Numbered from the stretch's first letter, positions 1 through 11,480 are shown. The stretch is 64,000 nt of DNA from Geotrypetes seraphini (GCF_902459505.1 NC_047087.1:261514674-261578673), one strand, 5' to 3'. Made by a program: numbers and translations. The notes: generated by a model from the letters alone, not told the origin.

Positions 1-138
1 GGTAGGATAAAAATTTTTTTGAAATGTATTGTTATGGAATTTTCAAATGATAATGTACTATGATGATTTATATTTATTGTACACTTGATGTATATGTTAA
101 AATGAATAAAGATTTGGAAAAAAAAATGTATTTTCTAG

Positions 139-206
139 GCCCTGTTGTTGGTGAATTTCCAAGCCAAAATGATGTAAATCTGGCACCAGCACCAGCCCTC
201 CCTCAG
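139..206 (+). CDS. IDE: Insulin-degrading enzyme, penultimate coding exon
   Basis: This internal exon is bounded by a TTTTCTAG acceptor (ends 138) and a CAG|GTAAGA donor (207). It starts with two bases that complete a cysteine codon, then encodes PVVGEFPSQNDVNLAPAPAL plus PQ. This matches the C-terminal region of vertebrate IDE (in human, from memory, PVVGEFPCQNDINLSQAPAL plus PQ). IDE is an M16 zinc metalloprotease that degrades insulin, amyloid-beta and other small peptides inside a closed two-half chamber. This segment belongs to the non-catalytic C-terminal half. The exon ends in phase 0 and joins directly to the exon at 3779. All upstream exons lie left of the window, so the catalytic HxxEH region cannot be seen. 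An open frame continues upstream of the acceptor and downstream of the donor, but it is intronic. Confidence 0.95.
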
Positions 207-483
207 GTAAGATATAGAAAGTGTTCCATGAACAAGGAAATAGAATTACTTGATATAACCATTTCCTTTGAAATCATGTTAAATTGTTTATGGGTTCTGG
301 AATTAATGTTTTACTTTAAGGCAGCTTGTTAATTTAGCTGACCAAACATCTGAAATGTTGAAATAGTTCTGTATGACTCTGTAAGTGTATAACACAGTTT
401 TATATTTGTTGGAGTAAAAATGTTAATTTTTTTGAAACCATTGAATACCAGAATTTGAGAATCTCCACCCCCACCCTACCCCC

Positions 484-890
484 CCCCAAGTGTCTATTGA
501 GGCCCTATCAAGATTCTCCCACAAATTAAAACTATCCTTCCCCTCGCTAAAAGGCATTTCCCACACAGGAAAGCTAGGGACCTCCCTCCTCTTCAAAATC
601 ACTGAGCTCTGGAACAACCTTACCTCCCCTCTTCGGAACATGAGCTCTCTCCAAGTTTTCCGCAAACATCTGAAAACCTGGCTTTTCTCAAAAAATGTAA
701 GTCTCCCTCCAACTTAGGAATCAAGGAAACTCTTATATCTTGGCATCCCAAGTCCTGTAAATTTTCTTCACACTTCTACCTCTAACCCTCTGTTGTAGTT
801 CCTTTCTATTTCTCCTACTGTAAACCGCGTCGAGCTCTACGAACGTGGAGATGATGCGGTATACAAACCTAAGGATTAGATTAGATTAGA
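484..890 (+). mobile_element. L2-like LINE 3' fragment
   Basis: The translation in the first half (490-700) reads like the C-terminus of an L2/CR1-superfamily ORF2: a LWNNL motif, then a FRKHLKTWLF motif. It is followed by a short 3' UTR that ends in a GCGGTATACAAA motif and a GATTA microsatellite tail (about 850-890). The related tail GCGGTATAGAAGAATAAAG is seen for the L2-like copy at 26.9 kb. The copy is 5'-truncated, as is usual for LINEs, and sits in the last IDE intron. Confidence 0.65.
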
Positions 891-1641
891 TATGCACTTT
901 GCTTCCTGGTCGTGTTTAGCAGCACTCAGGCAAGAGTGGTAAAAGGGAGGAAAAATGAAAAGAGAAGATAGGTCTGAGCAGTGCTAGTGATATTGGACAT
1001 GAGCAAAAACAGCAACAAAGAAAAAAGGAGAAGAAATCTAAACCCAGCAGTACAAGCCAAATAGAGGCAGGGCCATCTCAAGGATTGTGTGGGTGGTGTG
1101 TCTGCACAGGCCACAAAAGAGACTGGAGTGCAAGAACCACTCCCCAGCCATTGTGGCTGCAGGACAGTGAGCGGGATGGGAGCACTATTCTGGCACAGGA
1201 TAAAGGCAAATGTAGTTAACAGACGTATTGTAAATAATATATAGCAGCAGGGATTCATTCATACCACAAAGACAAAAAGAACTGTTGACAAAATCATAAA
1301 AAAACGGAGAAAAAATAAACCTCAATTGTGGGCTGCCGGGACTACACAAGTGCCCTAAGCCCCCCACATCATCACAGGTTTATAAAAAAACTCCGTACAG
1401 ATATAAATTGCTTTCATACATCGAAGTATAATCTCAAAAAAAGTTCAAGAGAGAGATACTTTCAGTGTTTTCAGTGACAACGTTCAAAAATGTCCAATAG
1501 AACAGTAACTAAATCCCAAACTCACTAGACTATGGCAATCAGCTCAGCTGTAAGTAATCAAAGACGGTTAAGCTGCGTAGCTTGTAAAACCAGAATATCA
1601 ATATCTCTAAGAAAATATATCACTCATCTGGAGATGAAAAA

Positions 1642-1814
1642 CTTCTTAGTCCCGACAGAAAAGGCTTTCTGTTTTGCCTAAAAGCAGGCTACTTCAGGGG
1701 ATCCATATTATACAGGTTACTTCCACGCTTCTTAGCAACACAACGAAAAGCTGGCTTCTCTCAAAATTTGGCTTTTAGGCGAAACAGAAAGCCTTTTCTA
1801 TCGGGACTAAGAAG
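1642..1814. repeat. Foldback repeat, 44-bp inverted arms
   Basis: The segment 1642-1685 (CTTCTTAGTCCCGACAGAAA onward) is repeated in inverted orientation at 1771-1814, separated by about 85 bases. The arms differ at only a few positions. It is probably the core of a small non-autonomous DNA element inside the IDE intron. Superfamily and target duplication are not clear. Confidence 0.6.
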
Positions 1815-2425
1815 AGTAGGCCTCCCTTCCTGTTTCCTCCCCCCCTGCCCAGCAGCACCTCTTCACTGCTCCCCCTGTACTGCAGCACCCCTTACCTGAT
1901 TCCCCTGTCCAGAATCTGGCTGTTTAGGAGGGCAGACAGAAGAGCAGCAGAGGGCCTTACAGTACTTCCTGGCTGTGGATAGGTCTGCCACTGCCTGGAG
2001 GAGCTGAAGAGCAGGGTGGCCCACGCTTAGAGGTTGCTCGGATGCGTGGGAAGCTGTTTTGCCCGCTAGTGTGTGTGAGGAGCGGCCGGGATCGCGTGCA
2101 ATGTCCAACGTTCTTTCGCCGACCGTTTAGTTCTGTGCCGGAGGTATTTTTAAGTTTAAAGCTGCCGCGACGGCTCATTTCACGATCCCCGACTGCGTTG
2201 GAAGACCTCTCCGACTCAGGTGGGGCTCATGAGAGGAGCCACCACCGCAGTTTAGAACTTAAAAATAACTTCGCTCAGAACATCCTTGGGGTTCCGCGAG
2301 TGTGGTGCCGTTTTTTCTCCCAAGGTAATAGAGCCCTAAGCGCACATGCGCTCTCCTGCCACCACGGATATACAGATCACGGAACACGCAGGTAGGAGTG
2401 CACATGCACGCTTAGGGTTTTATTA
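1815..2425. repeat. GC-rich unassigned interspersed sequence in IDE intron
   Basis: This block is clearly richer in GC than its surroundings. It contains an imperfect inverted repeat at about 2335-2420 (GCGCACATGCG against GTGCACATGCACGC). Open frames here are short and overlap on both strands, and none resembles a known protein. It probably belongs to a DNA transposon or SINE that I cannot name. Confidence 0.3.
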
Positions 2426-2429
2426 TAGT

Positions 2430-2785
2430 AGATGAGGTCTCACCAGAGTCTTATACAGAGGCATCAATACCTCCTTTTCCTACTGGCCCATACCTCTCCC
2501 TATGCAACCTAGCATTCTTCTAGCTTTCGCCGTCACCTTTTCAACCTGTTTGGCTACCTTAAGATCATCGCATACAATCACACCCAAGTCCCGTTCTTCT
2601 GTCGTGCACATAGGTTCTTCACACCTTAAACTGTACCATTCCCTCTAGTTTTTGCAGCCCAAATGCATGACTTTGCATTTCTTAGCATTACATTTTAGCT
2701 GCCAAATTTCAGACCATTCTTCAAGCTTCGCCAGATCTTTCTTAATGTTATTCACACCATCTGGCGTGTCTACTCTATTGCTGAT
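2430..2785 (-). mobile_element. CR1 LINE ORF2 fragment (reverse transcriptase C-terminal part)
   Basis: On the minus strand the sequence translates to recognisable CR1 ORF2 motifs: LEEWSEIWQLKCNAKKCKVM, then HLG, then KARRMLGCIGRGM and a MPLYKTLVRPH motif. This order follows the CR1 reverse transcriptase C-terminal region. The copy has in-frame stops (for example between GMGQ and EKEV), so it is decayed. Both ends are truncated. Confidence 0.75.
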
Positions 2786-3376
2786 GCCCTCCCTTCCTTC
2801 CTCAGGCCCAACAATTGTCCTTTCCTCCCTCCCTATGTCCCCCTCAACGCCTTCCAGCCTTTGTCCTCTTCATCCCCCCATTGTCTGGTGATTTCTTTCT
2901 TTCCTTCCTCAGGCCTAACAATTGTCCCTTCCTCCCTCCCTCCTTCTTGTGTCCCCCTCAATGCCTTCCAGCCTTTGTCCTCTTCCTTTCCCTGTTGTCT
3001 GGTGATTTCTTTCTTTCTTTCCTTCCTCAGGCCCAACAATTGTCCCTTTCTCCCTCCCTCCTGTTCCCCTCACTGCCTTCCAGCCTCTGTCCTCTTCAAG
3101 CTTGTCTGCCCGCCTGCTGGATTTAATTACCTCCCGCTGACGTCGGGGGTAAGGCTTATGGGCCGGCAGCATGCAATTGCTCCACCTGCCTGGCCTTTCC
3201 CTTCTTCCACTTTTGGCGGCAGTGAACAACCAGCAACAGCGGGTGAAGGGCGGGTGGCAGTCTTGCAAAGTAACTGGGGGGGGGGGAGAATTTGGGTATT
3301 TGCTGCATAGGACGCACCCTTTTTCCACCCACTTTTTTGTAGGGGAAAAGTGCGTCTTATGGAGCGAAAAATACAG
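2786..3376. mobile_element. TA-flanked TIR element remnant with CT-rich tandem interior
   Basis: The right end reads GTCTTATGGAGCGAAAAATA and CAG, followed by TA. Its reverse complement (CTGTATTTTTCGCTCCATAA) matches the terminus of the element at 36418-37162. The interior (2790-3120) holds about three tandem copies of a roughly 120-base pyrimidine-rich unit containing CAACAATTGTCC and TTGTCTGGTGATTTC. The left terminus is not recognisable. Confidence 0.5.
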
Positions 3377-3420
3377 TAATAAATGATTCAAATACATAAA
3401 AAAAGATATTAAAAAATATA

Positions 3421-3690
3421 AGGCCCCTTTTACAAAGCAAGTAGCACATCCCTTTGTGGCAAAGGTGACGCAGCCCATAGGAACTGAGGGCTCCTTTTAC
3501 GAAGTTGTGCTAGCAGTTTTAGCACGCGCTAGACGCTAACATCTCCATAGAGCTAGCATTAGTATTTTCCTTGTAGCGCAGGGTTAGCGCGCGCTAAAAA
3601 CGCTAGTTCACCTTCGTAAAAGGAGCCCTGAATGGGCTGTGTCGTATTTGCTACATGAGAATCGCTATTGCAGTTTTGTAAAAGGGGCCC
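3421..3690. mobile_element. PIF/Harbinger-like MITE (outer copy of a nested pair)
   Basis: The terminal inverted repeats are AGGCCCCTTTTAC and GTAAAAGGGGCCC. The copy is flanked by ATA on both sides (3418-3420 and 3691-3693), a 3-bp duplication typical of PIF/Harbinger. It is interrupted by a second member of the same family at 3488-3628. Confidence 0.6.
3488..3628. mobile_element. PIF/Harbinger-like MITE (inner, nested copy)
   Basis: The copy is 141 bases with long terminal inverted repeats starting GGGCTCCTTTTACGAAG and ending CTTCGTAAAAGGAGCCC. It is flanked by TGA on both sides (3485-3487 and 3629-3631). The hairpin interior is rich in GCTAGC and GCGC steps. It must be younger than the outer copy it splits. 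Confidence 0.7.
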
Positions 3691-3778
3691 ATAAATTGTT
3701 GGAATGTTAAAATAATTAAATCAATGTAATATTGTTGTAATTTTGGGGAAAACATCTAAATCTATTTTTATTTTACAG

Positions 3779-3874
3779 CCTAGTGTGGTTCAAAATATGA
3801 CCGAATTCAAACGGAGTCTTCCTCTGTTCCCACTAGTGAAACCACATATCAACTTCATGACTGCAAAACTTTGA
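3779..3874 (+). CDS. IDE: Insulin-degrading enzyme, last coding exon with stop
   Basis: A polypyrimidine-TTTTACAG acceptor precedes 3779. The exon reads [20 protein letters not shown] and then [11 protein letters not shown], followed by TGA at 3872-3874 (31 residues). It is nearly identical to the human IDE terminus, which ends in KPHINFMAAKL. The final A-K-L resembles the peroxisomal targeting signal type 1 reported for IDE, and it is retained here. The splice phase matches the exon at 139-206. The intron between them (207-3778) is filled with LINE, CR1 and MITE debris. The gene runs towards MARCHF5, so the two are convergent. Confidence 0.96.
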   Translation, partial: PSVVQNMTEFKRSLPLFPLVKPHINFMTAKL

Positions 3875-4090
3875 AGAATATATACCAGTGAAGATATGTG
3901 CATGGTTCAGCATTTATTTGATAACCTGAGATTTTAATGATTGAGCAAAAAATATCTGATTGAATATTAAGGGATGCAAAAAGATATTATATAGATTCTG
4001 GTTTATGAGAGAAGGGTCCCTGGTACATTTCAGATCCATTCAGTGTGTCAGTAATAAAGGCAATTAAAAACTCAGTTGCATTCACCTCTG
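3875..4090 (+). other. IDE: IDE 3' untranslated region with candidate polyadenylation signal
   Basis: Unique, AT-rich sequence follows the IDE stop codon. The first canonical AATAAA is at 4053-4058, followed by an A-rich stretch. It gives a short 3' UTR of roughly 200 bases. The true end may lie further downstream, because repeat-free AT-rich sequence continues to about 5.1 kb. No transcript evidence is available. Confidence 0.45.
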
Positions 4091-5130
4091 AGCAAAGTAA
4101 GGATGGAAGACCAAAAACATCGAAATAATAGACACTCATTACTATAGAATATTTCTAACATAGCTCGCACCTTCAATTTGTATTCTAATTATATACTGAA
4201 AGTAGCCCTCAAAATTTGTTACACAGTATGTTAATAGATGTAGTGCAAAATGAATGTGAAATATTTCCTTTAAAATTATTTTTGTTAGAAAACAGCTAAA
4301 ACCATGCCTTGATAGTGAATGTGAATACAGATTGGGAAAAGAAAATGCCACATGGAAGCTTGTATGGCTGTAAAGATTAAGTTATTGTGGATTTTTCTAC
4401 ACAAAATTAATTTTCCTTTTAAACCAAAAAAGTGTATCAGATTTACTTTTAATGCATTGGAACATTTAATTTGAATATAACAGGTTAAGTACAACAAAGT
4501 AAAAAAAAAAAAAAGTTATGGTAATTTATTGATTGAACAGGTCATATGGTCAAGCTTTTGGCATGGTTTTAATATTTTTACAACATTGAAGACTTAGATA
4601 TTTTATATCTAATCTAGTTTAATGCTGGAAACCCTTGCACAACCCGTTTTCTTTCTTGCTTCTGGGCAGCTGTCCATGTATCTCCTATATATCCAGCTAC
4701 TTTGCTGCATTTGTCTCCTAAGTTTCTCATATGTTTCATTTTGGGCATGTGAATAACATTTTTTTTCCCATTTGCAGCATATATTATTTCTCATTGTTTT
4801 GGGCTATTTACTGCTGCAATACTGCCTGTAGTTTTACATAAGCACAGGCAGTTTATCTAGGCTTTCTTCTCCTAGATTTATTTTATATCCTTTGGATGTG
4901 CGAAGCACAAAAATGTTATTCAGTTTAAATAGTTCATATAAAATATCTCTTTCTTAAAAATGCAGATAGAAAACAAAGAACTTCAATGCCTTGTTTTTTA
5001 TGTAATCCACAAATATATGCCAATAAGGGGATAATTTTCTTTTTTTCTTATAGATTATTTATTAGAGTATATTGTAAAAACTAGGAATAACAACAATTTC
5101 AAACAGAAGTTGATGTTCATAACACCACTT
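4091..5130. other. Unassigned AT-rich sequence downstream of IDE
   Basis: This stretch has no recognisable repeat and no convincing exon. It may be a longer IDE 3' UTR isoform or plain intergenic DNA. The short open frames in it are AT-rich and look random. Confidence 0.4.
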
Positions 5131-5651
5131 CCAGTGCAATGGTATGCTGAACCATAGGATAATTCATCTGTGCTTGCAAACATACTTCAAAGATGTCAGT
5201 CACAGCTTTTCAGCTCTTCCTCCTCCTCAGTCTCTGCTGCCCCCTTCAGTTCATCTTTTTGCAGACAAGCATGAAGGTGTCTCTCTGATCTGCTCCATTT
5301 ATTTCTTTATTGTTTTGCGGTTTATTTTTCATTTTTTTGTGCTTGCTTGTGGATTTTTTGCACAGCTTCAAGGGACTGCTTTGCCTGCTTGGAGAGCTGG
5401 CAGGTGCATCCTTAGGGGACCTGTACAGCCAGTCTTCTGATGATTTGTGGAGCTCAGGGTTCTGAGCCCTCAGCATTTGCTTGCTTCCTTCAGTTGGTCA
5501 GGAGCTTGAGCACAGGCTATTTGGCATCAATAGCAGTCCTTCGGGGCACTCAGGGTGCCAGCTGCAGCTTTGCCTCCCCCCCCTTTTTTTCCTATAGCAG
5601 GACTCACAGCCCAGGGGAGAGAGAATCAATCTGACTGGCAACCTGAAAATC

Positions 5652-6034
5652 TAGGAGTGGTAGCTGACTGGCAGAGAATCCCTCCAGATCCAGCTACACT
5701 TTAAAGGAGCTAAAACAGGCTGTGGCACTCTTTCCGCAGCACATGGTCTGTGAATACAGGCTGTGGCAGCCTATGGGGAAAATCAGAAGTGGGAGTCTTT
5801 AAAACTGTGTTTTGACTTTAAAATTTTTTTTTTTTGGTCAGCCCTGAAGCTTTCTGAAGCCGTTTTGTGGCACCAAAATGCAACTGTAGTGATCATTTTG
5901 AATTTCCCGATTTATTTTCTAAGTTCTCCAACTTCTTCAAAACACCTTGCTTTACCTCAAAACTGATAGGGATGGAGTCCTTCTCAGACTCTAATATCCC
6001 TATATCATGCCTTATTTGTGCTGGATGGGTGGCT
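5652..6034 (+). repeat. Direct repeat, copy 1, in DIRS A leader
   Basis: About 383 bases beginning TAGGAGTGGTAGCTGACTGG recur at 6189-6571, an offset of 537 bases, with very few differences. The repeat lies within the leader and gag-start part of DIRS A. The close similarity points to a duplication later than the insertion. Confidence 0.85.
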
Positions 6035-6188
6035 TAAGGGTTTGGAGGGCTCACCATACAATCCAAGAAAGTTATAGGGACCTCTGTACCTGGGACTTTT
6101 AATGTGGCACTCACTACAGTACTTCTAAGCTCAGCTGGCTGAACAGTTTGTTAAGAATGCAGGCTGCCTGGATGTCGGGAAAGCTTGC

Positions 6189-6571
6189 TAGGAGTGGTAG
6201 CTGACTGGCAGAGAATCCCTCCAGATCCAGCTACACTTTAAAGGAGCTAAAACAGGCTGTGGCACTCTTTCCGCAGCACTTGGTCTGTGAATACAGGCTG
6301 TGGCAGCCTATGGGGAAAATCAGAAGTGGGAGTCTTTAAAACTGTGTTTTGACTTTAAAATTTTTTTTTTTGGTCAGCCCTGAAGCTTTCTGAAGCCGTT
6401 TTGTGGCACCAAAATGCGACTGTAGTGATCATTTTGAATTTCCCGATTTATTTTCTAAGTTCTCCAACTTCTTCAAAACACCTTGCTTTACCTCAAAACT
6501 GATAGGGATGGAGTCCTTCTCAGACTCTAATATCCCTATATCATGCCTTATTTGTGCTGGATGGGTGGCTA
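6189..6571 (+). repeat. Direct repeat, copy 2, in DIRS A leader
   Basis: This is the second copy of the block at 5652-6034. After it the sequence continues into the gag part of the element, whereas copy 1 is followed by about 155 bases of unrelated sequence. Confidence 0.85.
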
Positions 6572-7659
6572 AAGAGAGTCCTTGTGCCACATGCAAGGAG
6601 CTTTGGGCTTAGTCCCTTCTCAGTCCTCTAGGGCTGGAGAAAGACAGTCCAATCGGGTGGAATGAAACACCTTCTGAAACCCTGGGACAGTGGCCCTGAG
6701 CACCATAAGGACATAGATGTTTTGCAGGCCAAGAAAAGGTATTTGCTCCACCCTAAGGGGCAAGGGGAGTTGCCCACTTTAAGCCTTTACCCTGGAGTTC
6801 ATTAATCTCCTCTGACAAGTTTATGCATAATGCAGAGCTCTGCATGTTAGGTCTGTAGGTGAGTGGACCAGTGTGCAAGCCCCTCTGGATTCTCAGAGTA
6901 CTTCTTCACTGAGAGCAGAGGCTATTATGGACTCTTAACAGTCCCTCAGAAAGGGTCTCTGAGGACAAGGGATCAGATTTAATCCCTTTATTGTCCCAAA
7001 GTGAGGCGCTGGTGGGAGAGGCAGCCTCTCGTATGGAAGATCAGGAGGGATATCGGCCATAGACCAGGAAGAGGATCCTTTCATTTGCCGACTCTGTAAG
7101 TCCTCTGCATCACTTGAGATCATTACCAAGTCCCTTCAAGAACTGAAGATAGACCCTCCGCATACCCTGTTCTCTCAGTGTTCTCTTCTGAATGGGGACC
7201 GGGCTCAACCGACTTTTCTGTGGCACCCAGACATGAGGATCCTAGCCACAGAGCCCTAGTAGAACCCTGAAGGCTCTCTGAAGGTGCCAAAAACCATGAC
7301 TAAACTTTATCCCATGGATCAAGTAATTCAACCTCTAAAGCATCACTAAGCAGGCTCCTGTTCAGGAGAGATGCTGTATGACAAGGGCCTAGAAAATCTT
7401 GTGGCCAGTATACAAGATTACCATCCAAGATCTTTACCAGACATCAGACCTCGAGCAGCCAGATCCTTTTGTGGGTCACCAATGATCCTTTTGTGGGTCA
7501 CGGCGCTCTCACAAGTACTCAAAAAGAGTGTCTAACCAGAGAGCCTTTCAAGGTTCCAGACAGAAATTTTCTGGGAACCAAGGTTCAGGTTCTCTCCACA
7601 GTGCCAGCCAAGAAACTGCTCCTCTAAAGATTGGAGGTTGACTCTCAGACTATCTAGAG

Positions 7660-7923
7660 CAGTGTCTTGCAAACTTTTTAGAGCCAGAGCACACTAAACC
7701 TAGTGTCCCAGGCTCAAGCCACCTGGAAGTGCGCTGTAATCAGCGTGATGTTGTCACACGCATGTTTGATATCCGCATGTTAGCACCAAATTGGCTCAGG
7801 TGTGTGTGATATGCTGATTCTGTAGATAGCTGGCACCTCTCCTCTTCCCCAGTGTACCTCGGCACAACCTGAAATCTCAGGAGGCAAACAGATGTGCCAA
7901 GGCACACAGTTTGCGATACACTG
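7660..7923. mobile_element. Non-autonomous hAT element with perfect 8-bp target duplication
   Basis: The ends are CAGTGTCTTGCAAAC and GTTTGCGATACACTG. It is flanked by ATCTAGAG on both sides (7652-7659 and 7924-7931), which fits the hAT target preference NTCTAGAN. The copy is 264 bases long and inserted into DIRS A, so it is younger than that element. Confidence 0.88.
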
Positions 7924-8659
7924 ATCTAGAGGCTTGGAAACAGATAATAATTGACTGAGGGGTCCTGGAGATTATCAGAGAGGGTTTCAAGATAGAGTTC
8001 ACGTACCCTCGCTCCAACTGGTTTGTGGATTCGCCAGCAGGCCAGCCAGAGAAGGTGGAAAAAGTCCGTGCAATGTTACAAAGGTTGCTAGATATTCAAG
8101 CCATAGAACAGGTTCCTCCAGAAGACTCTGGCTCTGGCAGGTACTCCATATATTTTTTCATGCCAAAAAAAGACTCAGAGGAGTGGAGACCCATCCTAGA
8201 TCTCAAGCACATCAATGCAGCCATGAGAGTACCTTGGTTCTGGATGGAGACCATTCGGTCTTTCATCGTAGCAGTGGAGTCAGAAGAATTTCTGGCTGCC
8301 CTGGGTTTGACGGAGGCTTACTTTCACATCCCAATTTTTCTGGAACACAGAGTGTTCCTGAGAATCCATGTGTTGGACAATTACTATCAATTTCAGCGCT
8401 TCCCTTTGGGCTGGCAACTGTGCCCCGAATTTTCACCAAGGTTATGGTGGTGGTGGTGGTCACCCATCTCCGCAAAGTGGGTTGCCAAGTGCACCTGTAC
8501 TTGGATGATTGGCTCATCAGAGTACCGTCCCAAACAGTTGTGGAGATTTTAGAGTTTGGGATGGATTGTGAACTTTTGAAAGAGCCACCTAGTTCTGGCA
8601 CATTCCCTTGAATATCTGGGTGTCTTATTCCACACAGCAGAAGGCTGAATCTTTCAGAA

Positions 8660-8763
8660 GAACATAAGAATAGCCTTACTGGGTCAGACCAACGGTCCAT
8701 CAAGCCCAGTAGCCCGCTTTTACGGTGGCAAATCCAGGTCACTAGTAACTGGCCAAAGCCCAA
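8660..8763 (-). mobile_element. CR1 3'-end fragment inserted in DIRS A
   Basis: The sequence AGAACATAAGAATAGCCTTA, then a CTGGGTCAGACCAACGGTCC motif, is the reverse of a CR1 3' UTR with the short TTCTTATG-type tail. The same unit occurs at 17.85 and 50.45 kb. It is a strongly 5'-truncated copy of about 100 bases. Confidence 0.75.
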
Positions 8764-9650
8764 AGAGAAGCTTCGTGATCAGATTACAAACCTGTTGACC
8801 AAGCGAGTGCCTACTATGTGGCATTAACTTCAGGTCCTTGGGTCAATGGCAGCCACGATAGAGGTGGTGCCCTGGGTGAAAACACATGTGCCCCTTCCAG
8901 GATGCCTTGTCTCGCAGGTCGCCTCAGTCTCCCTGTTCATTCCACTCCCCTGGACAGTGGCAGTCAGAGCAGCATGAGCTGGTGGCTCCACCCACAGTCT
9001 CTAGCAAAGGGAATCCCTCTCCGGATTGATTTTTGGTTCACCCTAACGATGGATGTCAGCTTGTTTGGCTGTGGACCTTGTTGCAACAGTCATTCAGTTC
9101 AAGGAAAATGGACTCCTTTTCAGTGGAAGTGGTCTATCAAGCTGTTCATCTGGCACTGCACTAACTTCAGTCTTTGCTTGAGGGCAAAGCAGTCGTAGAG
9201 TGTTCTCTGACAGTGCCACTGCAGTGGCCTGTGTCAACATGCAGCAAGGCACCAGGAGCACTTCACTCCAGCAGGAGGTGAAAAGCATTGTTTTGTTAGG
9301 CAGAAACACACCTGCAGGTGATCTCTGTGGTGTACATGGCCGGGGTAAACAGTGTTCAAGCGAATTATCTCAACAGACAGACTATAGATCCAGGAGGGTG
9401 AACATGTTCCTGAACTCTGAACATGTTCCAGGCCATTGTGAGACTTTGGGTAATTTGATGTTCAACTTCATGGCGACTTCAAAGAACAAAAAGGTGACTT
9501 GGTTCTTCATCCAAAGACACAAACCTGAAAGTGCAGGGCTAGATGCCCTGGTTCAACCATGGCCAGAGATTGAGCTACTGTATGTGTTCTCCCTGGCCCA
9601 TGATAGGCTGGGTGACCCGCCGAATAGCAAATCATCCGGGAATGGTAGTT

Positions 9651-9693
9651 CATGTTAGCACCAAATTGGCTCAGGTGTGTGTGATATGCTGAT
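9651..9693. repeat. 43-bp fragment identical to part of the hAT element at 7.7 kb
   Basis: CATGTTAGCACCAAATTGGC and the next 23 bases match 7776-7818 exactly. There are no hAT termini here. It sits in the part of DIRS A between RNase H and recombinase. Confidence 0.8.
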
Positions 9694-11480
9694 CTCATAT
9701 GACTACAGAAGGAGCAAAGTCTCAAACTCCAGGTGCATCCAGACTTGCTCTCGCAAGGGCCGATTGCCCTAGAACTGGGTGGATTTGATCTTATGGCATA
9801 GCTCTTGAGTGCACAGCACGAGTCCAGAAAGGATATTCAGAAGTGGTCATTGCTACTCTCCTTAAAGCTAAAAAGCCAACAATTGTTTTAGCATTTTCTA
9901 AGGTATGGGAGACGGTTCAGCACTGGTGCAGCAGAGAAAAGTTAGAGCCAGGCATTGCCCCGATTTTGTCTGTATTGGTATTCCTCCAAGAAGGCCTTGA
10001 CAAGAGATTGGCAGTGGCTTCCCCTTTAAGTTCAAGTAAAGGGGCTCTCATGCATCTGGGGCCGAGACAAGAGAGCTTCGCTAGCTGCCTATCTGGATAT
10101 AGTCAGGCTCTTGAAGAATGCCCTAAGACTACAGCTGCCAATTCGAGACCCAGTTCCATCCTGGAATCTAAATATAGTCTTAGGAGGACTCAGGAGGGCT
10201 CCATATGAGCCCTTTCAGGAAGCCTCCCTCATGGATCTATTGGTCAGAGCAGTTTTCATAGTGGCAGTTACATCTGTCAGGAGAGTCTCAGACTTGCAGG
10301 CACTGTTGTATAGATAGCCATTCCTCAGGATCACGGAAGAAGGAGTGACTTCTTTCTTACTGAAAGTTCCCTCTTTCTTCCCGGGTTATGTTGCTAGCAT
10401 TTCACCCCACAGGGTCTGAGAAGAAAGACAAGGCATTAAAGTTTTGGACAGCTGGAGAGACCTATTGCATTACCTGGAGATGACTAATGAGTTTTGTCTC
10501 TCAGATCATCTTTTTTGTGTTAACCATTCAGGCGAGACACAGAATTTCAAGGCCACCATCTCTAGATGGTTCCATAGAACGATATCCTCTGCATACATAG
10601 TTGCAGGAAACCTATCTGGTTGAAGGTGCATTTGACAAGAGGAGTGGCCTCTTGGGTGGAAGCATGGGCAGTTCAGAGATTTATAGATTAGCAATCTAGT
10701 CCTCCCTTCATACCTTCACCAAATTCTACAGGTTAGACACAGGAGGATCCTCAGTACTACCAGCAGGCTCATTTAACCCATCCTTGAGTTTGGGGACTGT
10801 TTAGATACATCCGTATGGTTCAGTATATCATCCCTATTGCAGTGGAAAAAGAGATTAGGATTTTATCTTAATATGTTTTCCAGTAGATATGTATGGTATG
10901 CTGAACACTTCCCCCCCCCCCCCACCCTTACAACCGCTGCCAGCCATTTACCTGATGTGCCTGCTTTCTGACTCCAGCTTAATGATCACAGTTCCATAGC
11001 TAAAGATTTTATTGTCAGTCAGCCTATTGGATTAGGAAGAGATTTTAAATAGGATTAAAAGGGAAGCATGGTTGAACTCCATAAATGTTTAGGCTATTAA
11101 TGTTTTAACTTGTATTTTATTGGATTCATTGTTCCTCTCAGAGGCTTGTTAATATTTTATCTACATTACTGTTTCTTCAATGATTGTTTTAAATTCTAAT
11201 GAGCAGATCAAACACTTGGTTTCAGGGACTTCCCCATACCCCATACTTTTTCTCCTGTCTTTTTCTGTAGGGCTGTCACCAGCTTTGGTATGAACTGAAG
11301 ATGGTAGCAAGACCATGGAGAAGGAGGAAGAGTTGCAAGACCATGGCAGCAAGACCGTGGAGAAGGTGGAAAAGCTGTGATTGACATCTTCTGCAGTATG
11401 CTCACAAGCACAGTTAGATAATACTATGGTTCAGCATACCATCCCTATCTACTGGAAAATATATTATCAAGGGAAGAATC

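Larger units (their letters stand above)
5135..11480 (+). mobile_element. DIRS-type tyrosine-recombinase retrotransposon A (old, broken)
   Basis: This is a fossil copy. Inverted terminal repeats are visible: 5139-5215 (ATGGTATGCTGAACCATAGG onward to CACAGCTTTT) matches, in inverted orientation, about 11365-11440. A further related block at 10815-10905 is placed like the DIRS internal complementary region. In order on + are a leader (to about 6.6 kb), a weak gag region (6.6-8.0 kb), a reverse transcriptase part (about 8025-8560), an RNase H part (about 8990-9500) and a tyrosine recombinase part (about 9840-10720). It is clearly broken, with more than ten breaks, and carries a hAT element, a CR1 fragment and an internal duplication. 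It is probably among the oldest DIRS copies here. Confidence 0.8.

Noticed and set aside
60-332. A 90-residue frame containing the IDE exon
   Set aside because: Only 139-206 is exon; the rest is intron on both sides of clear splice sites.
8183-8763. Overlapping frames on both strands in the 8.2-8.8 kb region as separate genes
   Set aside because: They are shadows over the reverse transcriptase part of DIRS A and the CR1 fragment next to it.
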